Part shown: piece by piece, positions 40,607 through 52,111 of the stretch | How the letters are laid out: each line of letters starts with the position of its first letter | How positions within the stretch are numbered: the first letter of the stretch is position 1 | From: Ichthyophis bannanicus | Taxonomy: Eukaryota > Chordata > Amphibia > Gymnophiona > Ichthyophiidae | Length of the DNA stretch: 64,000 nt | Assembly (NCBI GenBank): GCA_033557465.1 | Contig: CM066034.1 | Location: 414,882,159-414,946,158, forward strand | Direction of reading: 5' to 3' | Translations under genes and position numbers: made by a program | Notes under the pieces: generated by a model | Told to the model about the DNA's origin: nothing | What the model saw: the letters and a program-made list of their open reading frames with translations, nothing else | Database searches by the model: none

Positions 40607-43239
40607 TCCACATTAAATTTCATCTGCCATTTGGATGCCCAGTCTTCCAATTTATCAAGATCCTCTTGCAATTTTCCACAATCCTCTTGGGTTTTAACAA
40701 CTTTAAATAGGTTTGTTTCATCTGCAAATTTGATAACCTCCCTCGTTATTCCATTTTTCAGGTCATTTATGAATATGTTAAAAAGCAGAAGACCCAGCAC
40801 AGATTCCTGGGGTACACCACTATTCACCTTTTTCCATTGGAAAAATTGGCCATTTAGCCCTACCCTCTGCTTTCTATCTTTTAACCAGTTCCTGATCCAC
40901 AATAGTATATCACCTCCTATCCCATGACTTTTTAGTTTTGCATAAAGTCTCTGATGAGGGACCTTGTCAAAGGCTTTCTGAAAGTCCAGATACATTATAT
41001 CAACCGACTCACCTTTGTCTACCTGTTTATTCACACCTTCAGAAAAACATAGCAAATTAGTAAGAGAAGATCTTCCTTGTCTGAAGCCATGTTGGCTGTC
41101 TCCCATTAAGCCATGACCATTTACATGCTGAGTAATTTTGTTCTTTATGATGGTTTCTACCATTTTTCCCAGTACTGACATCAGGCTCACCGGTCTGTAG
41201 TTTCCCCGATCACCCCTGGAACCCTTTTTAAAAATTGACGTTACATTGGCAATCCTCCAATCTTCAGGTATTACAGATGATTTTAATGATAGTTCACGGA
41301 TTACTAATAGCAGGTCTGCAATCTCATATTTCAGTTCTTTCAACACCTTTAGATGTATACCATCCGGTCCAGGTGATTTGCCACTCTTCAGTTTATCAAA
41401 TAGTTGTAATACATCTTCCCGGTGTAGCGATATTTCTTTCAATTCTTCTTCAGCATCACCTTTAATTACCACTTCAGTCATGGGTAACATCCCTACATCT
41501 TCCTCAGTAAAGACCGAAGCAAAGAATTCATTTAGTCCCTCCGCTATAGCCTTGTCCCCTCATACTGCCCCTTTTTACCCCTCTATCATCTGATGGTCCA
41601 ACTGACTCTCTCACAGTTCTTTTTGCTATGAATGTACTTGAAAAAGTCTTTATTATGTGTTTTTGCTTCCACAGAAAGTTTCTTCTCAAATTCTCTCTTT
41701 GCCTGCCTTATCAATGCCTTGGATTTAAGTTGCCAGTGCTTGTGCTGTTTCCAGTTTTCATCATTTGGCTCTTTTTTCTATTTCCTGAAAGATGCTTTTT
41801 TGGCAACAACAGCCTCTCTGACCTCACCTTTAAACTATGCTGGCAGCTTTTTTTTACTTCCTTCCACTTTTCTTAAAGCGTGGAATACAGCTGGTCTGGT
41901 CTTCCAAGATAGCATTTTTAAACAACACCCAAGCTTGATGTAAGCCTTTAACCTTTGCAACTGCTCCTTTTAGTTTTTTCTGAATTATTTTCCTCATTTT
42001 ATCAGTCTCCCTTTCGAAAGTTAAAAGGTAGTAATGTTGATTTCCTTACAATCCCTCCTCCATTAATTAAATCAAACACGATCATGCTATGATCACTATT
42101 GTCAAGTGGCTCCAACACCCTTATCTCTTGCACCAGATCTGGTGATCCACTAAGGACTAAGTCCAAAATGGCTTCCCCTCTGGTTGGTTCATGAACCAGC
42201 TGCTCCAAGAAAGTCATTTATTTCATCTAAAAACCTTATCTCCCTAGCATGTCTTGCCATGACACTGACCCAGTCAATACCGGGGTAATTGAAATCACCC
42301 ATTATTATTACCGTTCTGTAACTTTTGTTAGCTTCCCTGATTTCTTTGAGCATTTCATCAATCTGTCCAGGCGGTCGATAGTAAACTCCCACTGCCATCG
42401 CCTTCTCCTTTTTACATGGAATTTCAATCCATAGAGATTCTACAGCAAATTTTGTTTCCTGTAGAACTTCAATTCTTTGTGACTCAATGGCTTCCCTAAC
42501 ATAGAACGCAACCCCTCCACCAATTTGATCAGCTCTATCATTACGATATAGTTTGTACCCAGGTATCACAGTGTCCCACTGGTTGTCCTCCTTCCACCAT
42601 GTCTCTGATATTCCAATCATATCTAACCTTTCATTTAGTGCTATATATTCTAACTCTCCCATCTTATTTTTTAGACTTCTAGCATTTGTATAAAAGCATT
42701 TTAAAGACTGTATTTTATTCATATTAATCTGGTTATCGGTAGACGAGGTAATTTGGAATCTGTAAGCTCTGTCTGCTCTGTATTCAAGGGCATTTGGGCT
42801 AACATTGTCTTTATTGGAACCTCTCTGCTGAGGTGCCCTAACTTCATTTTTTTGGTAGTATCCTTCAAGGATACATTGTTCCGAACCATGCATTTTTGGG
42901 TGACTGTAGGATCTCCCCTATTATCTAGTTTAAAAGCTGTTTTATCTCCTTTTTAAAGGTTAATGCCAGCAGCCTGGTTCCATCCCGGTTAATTGTGATG
43001 CCCATCCCTTCGGAAGAGTCCCTTCTTTACTCAGAATGTTCCCCAGTTTCTAACAAATCCAAAACCCTCATCCTTACACGATTGTCTCATCCACGCATTG
43101 AGTCTCCGGAGCTCTGCCTGCCTTTTGGGTCCTGCACATAGAACGGGAAGCATTTTGGAGAACGCTACCCTGTAAGTTCTGGATTTCAACTTCCTACCTA
43201 ACAGCCTAAATTTAGCCTCCAGAACCTCCCTGCCACTGT

Positions 43240-43584
43240 TCCCTCTAAGCTGTGCGCGTGTGCGCGCGCACACACCTCGCCGAGCAAGCGCACATACTTT
43301 ATAACAGAGCGCACAAAAATTATGGTTCTGATTCTGATAGAAAACAACATAGACATCTTAAAATGTAAAAGTTGTTGTGTATTTACGGTTTTCACAAGTT
43401 CTACAGTATTATCTAGTGCAATTAATGTGGTGTACATACTGTATTCTGACTTGTAGTCAAATTTTAATGTATAGAACTCCGAGTGTCGTTATGTGACGCA
43501 CAAAAATTTAACCTTCATTCAAAAGCTGCACAGCTGATATTTTATGCGCACACAGCCTACAGAAAATTAGAGGGAACATTGCGA
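43240..43584. mobile_element. MITE with GTTCCCTCTAA termini
   Basis: About 345 bp present only in CR1 copy 2, not at the same place in the intact copy. It begins TGTTCCCTCTAAGCTG and ends AAATTAGAGGGAACATTG, giving short terminal inverted repeats. Flanks read CCCTGCCAC before and CCCTACCAC after, a probable target duplication with one change and a few extra bases. A CG/TG-rich patch (GTGTGCGCGCGCACAC) lies near the left end. It has no coding capacity. The family name is uncertain. Confidence 0.7.
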
Positions 43585-44755
43585 GTCCCTACCACATTTT
43601 CCTGTCATTGGTACCAACATGTACCAAGACAGCAGACTCCTCCCCAGCACTATCTAAGACCTTGTCTAGGTGGTGCGTGAGGTCTGCTACCTTCACACCA
43701 GGCAGTCATGTTACCAAGCGATCCTCAAATCCACCAGTCACCCAGCTATCTACATGCCTAATGATCAAATCACCAACTATAACGGCTGTCCTAACCCTTC
43801 CCTCATGGGCAAATGGCCCTGGAGAAACTTCCTCGGTGCGAGAAGGTTTGATATCATCTGGAGGACAGGTCCTAGCTATGGGATCACTTCCTGCCACACC
43901 AGAGTGATGCACTACTGTCACATGACCTCTCTCCTCCATGGCAACAGGGATGCTGCCAGACTGGAGGTTGGACCTCAGGACTATATCCCTGTAGATCTCG
44001 TCTATGTACCTCTCTGTCTTCCTTATGTCTTCCAAGTCTGTTACTCTTGCCTGCAGACATCAGATTCATTCCCTGACAGCAAAGAGCTCCTTGAACCTTG
44101 TGCACAGGTAAGACCCCTCACCAACTGGGAGAAAATCATACATGTGACACTCAGTGCAAAAGAAAGCCCCCATCTCGCTGCTGGACTGCTGTCTGCATCT
44201 TCGTTTTAAGGTTGTGTTTAGTTATTTAAGTTCTTTACTTGCTAAGGGTTGCTGGGGATACTTATACTAATAAAACTATACCTAATACGTTTAATGTACT
44301 TCACTTGGAATTTAATTAATCTCATGTCCTTAATGTATACTGATGAGAATAAACAGCTGCACCTGAGAGTGAATATGGCATCTCCTTTCCTTTAAGAGGT
44401 TTAAGCACCTATAAAGCTACGATTATTCCAGGGGTGGGTGGGTGTTGGGGAGGGGAAAAAGACATTAAAAGCTGGCTGCTACACAGTACCCTGTCCTTTG
44501 CTTCTAAGGTAATCTGTGACCAATCTCCAGGGGGAGTCCCACAGCCCTTGCTTGGATAGAGGGAGTCTTGGGTTCGAAATCTAACCAGAAAGCTCTCCTC
44601 TGTGTTTTAAATTTAAACTAAAAACTCTTTGCTGCTACTAGACCCTGACCGATTTAATCTAAAGAATTCCTTTTCCCCCATGATTTAGAAAAATTCCCAG
44701 AAGTAATACTTACAATTGCAGATCTCTCTCCAGAAGTAGCAGTCCCCTTTTGTAG

Positions 44756-45661
44756 TACATGACCTCATTAGCCAACACTCATTGGATATCCTCTTTGTTA
44801 CTGAAACATGGCTGAAGGAAGGGGAAAGCCCGCTCCTCAATTGCTGTCTTCACCTTGGATATCTGCTCCCCTCCATCTATTCATCCCTCACTCTGGGACG
44901 ATCTTATCCTAACCATTTCAGAGGCTTCTTTTCAATTTCGCCATCTGGTCCTCTTGGGAGACTTTGACATTCGACTTCGACATTCATTTCCACTCACCTA
45001 GCACTGCCCATGACCATGCCTTTATCACTCTTCTCCGAGATCTTGCATTCACTCAGCATGTGCTCTCTTCCATGCGCGTAGCAGATCATACTCTTGACCT
45101 TCTTGCCACTTCCTTTGGTTTCCCCCTGCTGCCAACTTCTATTTCTACCCGCCTCCTACCATGGACCGATCACTTTTGCATTTCATTCCAACTACTTATT
45201 TTCCTCTCAGCCATCACTAATCATGCTCCCAATATGGTTCTCATATGTCTTTTTCACTGCATTACAACCTGCACTCTTGCAAATTTCCCATCGGCAGACA
45301 GGATATTGCCACCCAACGTTTCTGCTCTCCCCACAGACGAGCAAGTCACTACCTGGACCACCAGCTTGTCTACACAGCTCTAGATCGTTTGGCCCCTTTG
45401 CATCCTTACCCACCTCATCCTCCCTCACGTCATACCTGGTACCATCCCGGCTTGCATTTGCATCAATCCTATCTCTTTGAGGCTGAACATCTCTGGCGGA
45501 AACATTGTATCTCTGGCACTCTATTCCATTATCAATCCTGCCATCATCACTATTGCTCTCTTGTTCACCATGCAAAACAAAGTTATTACTCTACTCTCAT
45601 CTCTACCTCCTCCAAGCACTCTCGCCAGCTGTACTCAGTTTTGAAAAACCTCTCCAATACC
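44756..45661 (+). mobile_element. LINE-C, endonuclease and linker region
   Basis: The plus reading SLDILFVTETWLKEGESPLL continues from 37035. The endonuclease and the following linker are scattered over several frames (CVLL-like core, TIDHF- and SDHF-like pieces around 45150-45180, and a FEAEHLWRKHCIS-like linker near 45475-45520). Many stops. The segment ends where LINE-B copy 2 is inserted at about 45662. Confidence 0.7.
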
Positions 45662-46958
45662 CACTCTCTCCCATCTACAGCAGATTACAGGATCCGAGGC
45701 AGCATGGATTCACCAGAGGCAGGTCTTGTCAGACAAATCTGATTGATTTCTTTGACTGGGTGACCAGGGAGTTGGACTGAGGGAGAGCCCTAGATGTGGC
45801 GTATTTAGATTTCAATAAAGCCTTTGACACTGTTCCTCACAGGTGACTTATAAACAAACTGAGCACCCTAGGGATGGACCCTAAAGTTACTGCTTGGGTT
45901 AGAAATTGGTTGGGTGGGAGGCGACAAAGAGTACAAGTAAATGGAGCTCACTCTGAGGAGAAGGATGTTACCAGTGGTGTGCCCCAGGGATCTGTCCTTG
46001 GTCCGATTCTTTTTAACATCTTTGTTAGTGATATAGCGGAAGGGCTGTCGGGTAAGGTGTGCCTCTTTGCGGATGATACCAAAATCTGCAATAGAGTATA
46101 CACCCAGGAAGGTGTAGATAACATGAGGAGGGATCTAGCTAAGCTTGAAGAATGGTCTAGAATTTGGCAGCTGGGATTTAATGTTAAAAAATGTAAGGTC
46201 ATGCATTTGGGCTGCAGCAATCCAAGGGAGCAATATAGTATAGGGGGTGAAGTACTTTTGTCCACTAAAGAAGAGCGGGACCTAGGCGTGGTTGTGTCTG
46301 ATGATCTTAAAGTAGCTAAACAGGTAGAAAAGGCGACAGCAAAAGCTAGAAGGATGCTTGGGTGCATATGGAGAAGAATGGCTAGCAGAAAAAAGGAGGT
46401 GATAAGTCCTCTGTATAAGTCTTTGGTGCGACCTCATTTGGAGTATAGTGTGCAATTCTGGAGACCGCACCTTCAAAAGGATGTGAACAGGATGGAGTCG
46501 GTGCAAGGGGGGCTACTAAAATGATTAGTGGTCTTCATTATAAAGCATATGAGGACAGACTGAAGGATCTTAATATATACACCTTAGAGGAAAGGCAGGA
46601 TAGAGGTGATATGATTGAGATGTTTAAATAATTCCATGGCATAAATGTTCAGGGAGAGAGCCTCTTTCAATTGAAAGCAAGTTCTGCTACAAGGGGACAA
46701 GGGATGAGGGTGAAGGGAAATAGATTCAGGAGTGATATGCGGAAATATTTCTTTACGGAAAGAGTAGTGGATCTGTGGAATAGTCTCCCAGTGGAGGTGG
46801 TAGAGATGAGAACAGTAACTGAATTCAAAAAAGCATGGGACAAACACAGAGGATCTCTAAAGGTAAAAAGGGGACTGCTGTAGTTGTTCATATGGAAGGA
46901 CAGACTAGATAGGCCATGTGGTCTTTTTCTGTCATCATATTTCTATGTTTCTATGTTA
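45662..46958 (+). mobile_element. CR1-like LINE (LINE-B copy 2)
   Basis: A 5'-truncated plus-strand copy. It reads QHGFTRGRSCQTNLIDFFDW, an in-frame stop after VTRELD (45778), then AYLDFNKAFDTVPHR and another stop. The frame 45874-46524 carries GVPQGSVLGPILFNIFVSDI, the catalytic FADD in CLFADDTKICNRV, KKCKVMHLGCSN and LYKSLVRPHLEYSVQFWR. The C-terminal region follows with shifts (ISGLHYKAYEDR, YFFTERVVDLWNSLPVEVVE). The 3' end is the ATTTCTATGTTTCTATGTT tail at 46940-46958. It matches the copy at 24426-25561 plus 34240-34645. It interrupts LINE-C. Confidence 0.88.
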
Positions 46959-48425
46959 CTTCCACTACCTCCCCTCCCAGTCCCGCAGAAATTGCTTCTT
47001 TCTTCAATAGTAAGATCCCGGACCTCCATCTTTCTCAGCCTGCACTCCTCCATTTACTGCCTCCCCTGTCCTTCCCCACCTCCCCAGCCTAGCCTCTCCC
47101 ACTGCCTGTCCACTTTTCAGTCAATTTCCTCCTCTGAACTTTCCAAATTGGTCGCTACCTGTCACAAAACCACCTGCCCCTCTGACCCCATCCCTTCTGC
47201 ATGGCTGTCCAAGCAATCTCTCACACTTCTAACAGTTCTACTCACTATCATCAATTCTAGTCTAACTTCTGGAACCTTTCCCTCTACTTGGAAACAAGAC
47301 CTAATTTGGCCACTACTTAAGAAGCTTCTGATCCCACTGTACACACACATTATCGCCTTGTGTCCAACTTAACCATTTATATCAAAACTTCCTGGAAAAT
47401 TTGTTTTCTCCCAGGTCTCTTGTCATCTTGAGTCCACACACTTCCTACACCCCCATCAATCTAGTTTTAGACCTGGTCACAGCACAGAAGCTATCCTGCT
47501 ATCCTTTCTCAATGAACTGCATGTCTCTCACGAATATGGTGATGTTAGTCTTGCCATTTCACTTGATCTCTCATTCACTTTTGACTTGGTTGATCATTTT
47601 ACCCTTCTGTCTCATCTGCAGGAAGCTGGTATCCATGGCCAGGTCCTTCATTGATTCTATTCTTTCCTTTCTCTCTGGTCTTTCTCTGTCTCATCTGCAC
47701 CACCTCATCTGATCCTATCCCCTCTACACTGTGGGGTACCTCAGGGCTCAGTACTTGCCCCTTTCCTTTTTAATGTTTTCTTGGCCTCCTGGCACTGATA
47801 CTGCAGTCTGGCCTCTCCGCGTACTTCTTCACTGACTATATTCTTATAGTTCACCACACTGATCCCTAGGTTCCCGATTTGCTCCCTCTAAATAATTGTT
47901 TAATCGATGTTTCTGACTGGCTTGCCTCAAATATTCTCCATCTTAATCCTTCTAAAACATCAGTTATCTGGTTCTCTCTTGGCCCATCCTGTCCTTCTAT
48001 TGCTCGCTCCATCTCGGGCGTATCTATTCCACTAGCCCCCTCCATCCATTATCTTGGAGTAACACTTGACTCTGCTTTATCTTTACATAAGCATTTATCT
48101 ATCACCATATGCCATTGTTTTTTTCATCTTCGACAGATAAGATCCGTTTGTCCTTTTCTAACACCCTCAGCACTCACTTCTCTGCTTTTGAACTTAGTAG
48201 TCTCCTGTATTGATTGTAATGTCATCTTTACAGGCCTTCACCTCTTTCAGCTCCTTTGTCTTCAACTCTTGTAAAACACTGCCACCAGGATAATTCACCA
48301 TGCATCATGCTACGATCACATCACTCCGTTACTTCTCCACTTACACTGGCTCCCAGTTAAATTCCGTGATACAAGGTACTCATTCTGACTCAAAAAGCTC
48401 TCTATAATCATACTCCCCAATATCT
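46959..48425 (+). mobile_element. LINE-C, reverse transcriptase region
   Basis: The plus frames give PAEIASFFNSKIPDLHLSQP at the start, then decayed reverse transcriptase (SGTFPSTWKQDLIWPLLKK near 47265-47320, and GLS-VPFPF- and DYILI-like remnants around 47750-47850). The C-terminal part is clearer: DVSDWLASNILHLNPSKTSV, IHYLGVTLDSALSLHKHL and DHITPLLLHLHWLPVKFRD. It is more degraded than the L2 copies at 37844 and 51905 and belongs to a different subfamily of the L2 group. Confidence 0.75.
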
Positions 48426-48662
48426 GTAAAGGCTGTTAGTGTAGCTGGGTTTAAAAAAGGTTTGGACAAGTTCCTGGAGGAAAATTCCATAAACCATTAT
48501 TAAGAAAGGGCCCAGGATATCAATGCTTGACCCAGTACAAGCACTGTGGAACCTGTGTCTTTTGGGGAAACTGCTAGGTGCGTATGACCTGGATTGGCCA
48601 CTGTTGGAAACAGGATACTGGGCTTGATGAACCAGTATGGCATATCTTATGTTCTTATGACT
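48426..48662 (+). mobile_element. CR1 LINE 3' end inserted in LINE-C
   Basis: It reads KAVSVAGFKKGLDKFLEEN, followed by the CR1 3' untranslated region (GGATACTGGGCTTGATGAAC) and the terminal TTCTTATG repeat at 48650-48662. It is strongly 5'-truncated. LINE-C continues on both sides. Confidence 0.88.
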
Positions 48663-49090
48663 CTCTTCGGTTCCACACCCCCTTCCGCAGTTTACGTTCC
48701 ATCCACCTCAATTGGCTTCATCTTCCCTCTGTTCCTCAGGCACACCGAGACTCCACTCACAACTCTGCTTTCTTTCATCTGGGCCCATCACTCTGAAATT
48801 CCCTGTCTACAGACATCTGGCTGGAACCCTCATTTCAAAAATTCAAGTCCCTTCTCAAAACCCACCTCTTTCAAATTGCCTATGATCTCCCCTCCCCCTA
48901 CCCTTAAACCCTCCCTTTCATGTCTTACTTCTTGTCTACTTTCTTAATCCCTCTACTGATTATGATTGTATTGCTGTCCTGTCAACATTGAAGGTCCTTT
49001 CTGTTTCATACTCTGCAATGTTTACTTTGAGTTGTAAACCGCCCTGGTGTTATAAAGGGTGGTATATAAAGCACCACAATAAAGATAAAG
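48663..49090 (+). mobile_element. LINE-C, C terminus and 3' end
   Basis: The plus readings HLPSVPQAHRDSTHNSAFFH, LSTDIWLEPSF and FKSLLKTHLFQIAYDLP give the conserved end of an L2-type protein. A 3' untranslated region follows, with TTGTAAACCGCCCTGGTGTTATAAAG and a tail of AATAAAGATAAAGATAA. This tail repeat differs from the TAAA tail of the other L2 LINEs. Confidence 0.8.
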
Positions 49091-49269
49091 ATAATCGGGC
49101 TGAAACTTAAATGTCCCTAACATTTCTTTGGAAATTTTGTCCTAAATGCCTTAAATTTCACCTGGATGTCCTTCTAAAATGCTACTTCACAACAGTTGAA
49201 TAAAGTTTATTGTGTGATATGGTTCAGTGCTTTACCAGCTGCTCAGGAAAGGAACTGCACATTACTGAC
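49091..49269 (-). other. DSCAM: DSCAM intron, downstream side of the exon
   Basis: Non-repetitive sequence between LINE-C and the exon. On minus it begins GTCAGTAATGTGCAG, a good splice donor. I see no further exon in it. Confidence 0.6.
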
Positions 49270-49389
49270 CTTTTGAGTACTTCCAAACAATGGTGGGCAC
49301 TGGATACCCCTCTGCAGAGCAGTTAAGGATCACAGCTTTTCCATAAATGCCATCCTGATCACTGGGCTGGACCACAAACCTGGGAGGAA
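49270..49389 (-). CDS. DSCAM: DSCAM exon encoding the start of an Ig domain
   Basis: On minus, a 120-bp exon starts after a pyrimidine-rich AG acceptor (TTATTTAATTCATTTAG, 49406-49390) and ends at TCAAAAG before GTCAGT. With one base carried over from the previous exon it encodes 40 codons, starting [17 protein letters not shown], then [18 protein letters not shown] and KYSK. The pattern (Pro-rich strand A, NCSAEGYP with the first Ig cysteine, and the conserved Trp) is an I-set Ig domain. I recognise it as DSCAM, around the sixth or seventh Ig domain; the paralogue DSCAML1 differs at several of these positions. DSCAM is a membrane homophilic adhesion receptor that guides neurite self-avoidance. 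The exon is in phase 1 at both ends, as usual for Ig exons. The second cysteine of the domain must lie in the next exon, which I do not find in the window. Confidence 0.88.
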
Positions 49390-49716
49390 CTAAATGAATT
49401 AAATAAAAGAGACAAAACACATATAAATTACCCAACTGATTAGAAAACCAATCCAACAAAACCTCATCATATCACAACCTACTTTGTTGAGTCTAAAGCA
49501 GAATCAGAAACTGTTTCAATTTTGGAGCAAGCCCATTTGGCATGTGCTAAAATAATTTACCCCTGATAGTCTTGTCTTTCATGAGTATTTCCTATTTGAA
49601 AATTAGCTACAAAATACATGTGGGAAAAGTACTTTTACAGCTAAGAAGAATACATAACTTGCCTCTATATAGTGCCCTAAGATCAGATATCACAGTACAA
49701 AGAGAAGCAGTAGGGA
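49390..49716 (-). other. DSCAM: DSCAM intron, upstream side of the exon
   Basis: Non-coding, no repeat seen. On minus it ends with the pyrimidine-rich acceptor of the exon at 49389. Its conservation across species could not be judged here. Confidence 0.6.
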
Positions 49717-49724
49717 GGTGAGAT
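49717..49724. repeat. 8-bp target-site duplication, left copy (MITE)
   Basis: GGTGAGAT; the right copy at 50175-50182 is GGTAAGAT, one change. Confidence 0.75.
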
Positions 49725-50174
49725 CAGTACTGTACCTAGCCCTGTGCGAGCGGTGCAGCCGCACAGGGTGCAAAGCCTTATGGGGTGCATTTCGGCTTCC
49801 TGCTGTTGCCCTGCCGCCGCCATTTTTTGTTCTCTTAGCGATGACAGGGCAATTGCGCCCCCTAAACCTTTCTGCAGGTCTGTTCCCTCCCTCCTCTGAT
49901 GTGACGTCAGAGCAGGGAGGGATCAGATCTGCTTAAAGTTTGGCAGCAGCAGAGCAGAGCAGACCTGCAACTTGCACATCGGGCATCGACCCCCCTCCTC
50001 CCCATACCTCCATCCAGCTGCTATCTGCTCTTGCCCTGCTGTCTGCACCGCTGTGGAGAAAACAGAGGGTGGCAGCAGCAGGGTGAGAGCAGGCAGTTGC
50101 TGGACGGAGGTGTGGGGGGCGTGCGCCAGATGTGCAAGTCGCACAGAGCGCGATTCTGGTTCGGTATGGTCCTG
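49725..50174. mobile_element. hAT-type MITE in the DSCAM intron
   Basis: A 450-bp element starting CAGTACTGTACC and ending GGTATGGTCCTG, so the ends pair imperfectly (CAG-AC--TACC). A near-perfect 8-bp duplication flanks it. Subterminal blocks CTGTGCGAGCGGTGCAGCCGC and GTGCAAGTCGCACAG also pair. In the middle, 49874-49901 and 49904-49932 form a hairpin around TGACGTCA-like sequence. It is GC-rich, unlike its surroundings, with no coding capacity. It lies about 335 bp from the DSCAM exon. Confidence 0.8.
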
Positions 50175-50182
50175 GGTAAGAT

Positions 50183-51735
50183 AAATATTTTAACATCAGA
50201 ATTGCAGAATGCAGTCAGGGTGAAATCCAGAAATTGAATTTTGGATGTGCTACTGGCGAAAGACTAAGACACAGCACAGAAAACATATTCTAGGGCCTTT
50301 TGGGTCTGAATCGGTAGGCTTTATTTCCATAAACAGAGAAATGAGAAAAAAATCTTAGCAAATAATACCCTTCGTTGCAGTATTTTCGAAAAATCATTCA
50401 AGGGCTTCAATAGTTTATGGCTTTATAAAATATACCTGCCAAAAATAATCTATGGTCAAAAATACATAAATATGGGAGTCAATTTTAAAAAGCTTTGGGC
50501 AGTTGACTTTTTAAGTTAGCTGTACAAACTCCAAGGTTTGAACTTCCTGTCCCCTCACAGTGGTTAAATTATAAGCACATAATTTGATATGCATAAAACA
50601 GTCACATAAGCAGAGATGGAAATGGAAGCATTCTTGTGTATGTTCATAACTTTATCACTCAGTGATGATCTTCAGCGCTTACTTCATAAAGTTAAGGGCA
50701 TAAGTCTGGTCATGGTGAAAGGCTATCCTAACTTAAGGGAATAAATTTATGTGTATAACATTAAGAATGAATATTCAGTGGTAGATTTATGCATGTAAGT
50801 CCCACTGAGGATATGAATACAATTATGCACATAACCTTTTTCCACACTTGTCACCTACATGCTGGCTTTTTGAATATCATCCCTACAATACATACGGCAT
50901 AAATCAGGTTTTCCAGTTTGGCCAAGTTGATACAATATGTTAAAGAAGGAGGCAGCAGCTAATAGAAAGGCACTTTTGACACTGACTGAATGCAAAATAA
51001 TGTGCTCTAGTATCACCAATGTATCCTCTGAGCTTTGCAAAGGTCCACCACCCATGTGCCTACTGCTGGGGTAAGTACATTGGTCTTATTATTACAATCA
51101 TGTGAAGCAGGTAAGTTCTGCAGAATTCCCACAAACCCACCCACTCCATGCGGCTTAAACCTTTGAGACTGATGCATCACTCCTGAAGGTGGAAACATGG
51201 GCTGCAAAGCCCTGCATAGAAGAAACATTGAGCATCACTAAGGTCTCTGGAAACAGTTGAAAATCAACTAGAAAGAAAGTAAACATTATCTGATATAGCA
51301 CATAAATAATTATTTATTTTAAAGCAAACTGTAAATGGTAGAGAGGGAAAAGAAGAAGGAGTCATATTATATTCCATATTCTGGAGGAGCAATAAAAGCT
51401 TTCAATGCATTTTGTGGGTTCCAGAAGAATGCAGCCATATCACTGAGTATGCTCAGGCCCGTAACACCCTATGGTGCACCTAGTTGCATTATTACGAAAC
51501 TCTTGTTTATTTCAGACTCTTAGGGGGGGTAATTCCATAACCTCCTATGTGAAATGTCCAAAACTGGAAAAACACATCCTCCCCTCCTCCCCCTCACGCC
51601 CCCCCCCCCACCAGCCCTGGGTTTCAGTGGATAGAATAAGAAACTATTATTTGGCTGGAATGAACCTCAAGTATAAAAGGGCAGGACTTGCAAACCCCTG
51701 CAATATGTAAACCATCAGTATTGGTGATCAAACAC
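50183..51735. other. DSCAM intron sequence, no element recognised
   Basis: AT-rich, non-coding. It contains a C tract at 51600-51609 and no ORF of coding quality. It is the longest stretch of the window without an obvious transposon and probably represents original intron DNA. I looked for another Ig-type exon on minus and found none. Confidence 0.5.
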
Positions 51736-51904
51736 CTGCTGTGAAGGAATACCTAGGAAGTACAGGCTCAAGAAGTCTGCACCTGGGAAAAATGGTAGAA
51801 ACCATCATAAAGAACAAACTTGCTGAACATGTAGATAGTCATGGCTTAATGGAAGATAGCCAACATGGTTTTAGCCAAGGAAGGTCTTGTCTTACCAATC
51901 TATT
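51736..51904 (+). mobile_element. CR1-D, piece 1 (reverse transcriptase)
   Basis: It reads GKMVETIIKNKLAEHVDSHG and SQHGFSQGRSCLTNLL, as in CR1 ORF2. It is 5'-truncated near 51736 and interrupted at 51904 by the L2 LINE. The next residues of this CR1 (FFEGVNKQVD-like) are at 55432 onward. Confidence 0.85.
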
Positions 51905-52111
51905 ATATTTATTTATTTATTTAACGTCTCTTTTATACCGCGCTATTCAGCATCAGCGCGGTTTACAATAAACAGTGAACATACACATTTCCAATAGTAC
52001 TTTGTGTTTACATATGAACAGGATATTCAACTTGGCTAACAGGGTAACTATGTACAACAACAATATATACAATATATACAATTTGTAGGCTGATCATGTG
52101 TTTGTATGGTT

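Larger units (their letters stand above)
37039..44755 (-). mobile_element. CR1 LINE copy 2, decayed and multiply interrupted
   Basis: A full-length minus-strand CR1 with the same architecture as 19104-23920. The 3' end is at 37039; ORF2 pieces lie at 37300-37843, 40405-40457 and 40607-42893; ORF1 pieces at 42960-43239 and 43585-44210; the 5' leader runs to 44755. ORF2 retains MGDFNYPGIDW (about 42295), SVDIMYLDFQKAFDKVPH (about 41000) and FADETNLFKVV where the active copy has FADD, so the catalytic pair is lost. Frameshifts occur in the endonuclease and linker. Three later insertions are present: an L2 LINE (37844-40404), a SINE or LINE tail (40458-40606) and a MITE (43240-43584). It interrupts LINE-C. 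Confidence 0.88.

Noticed and set aside
50855..51228. Minus-strand ORFs considered as further DSCAM exons
   Set aside because: No Ig or fibronectin motif, no matching splice sites at the ORF limits, and internal composition of non-coding DNA.
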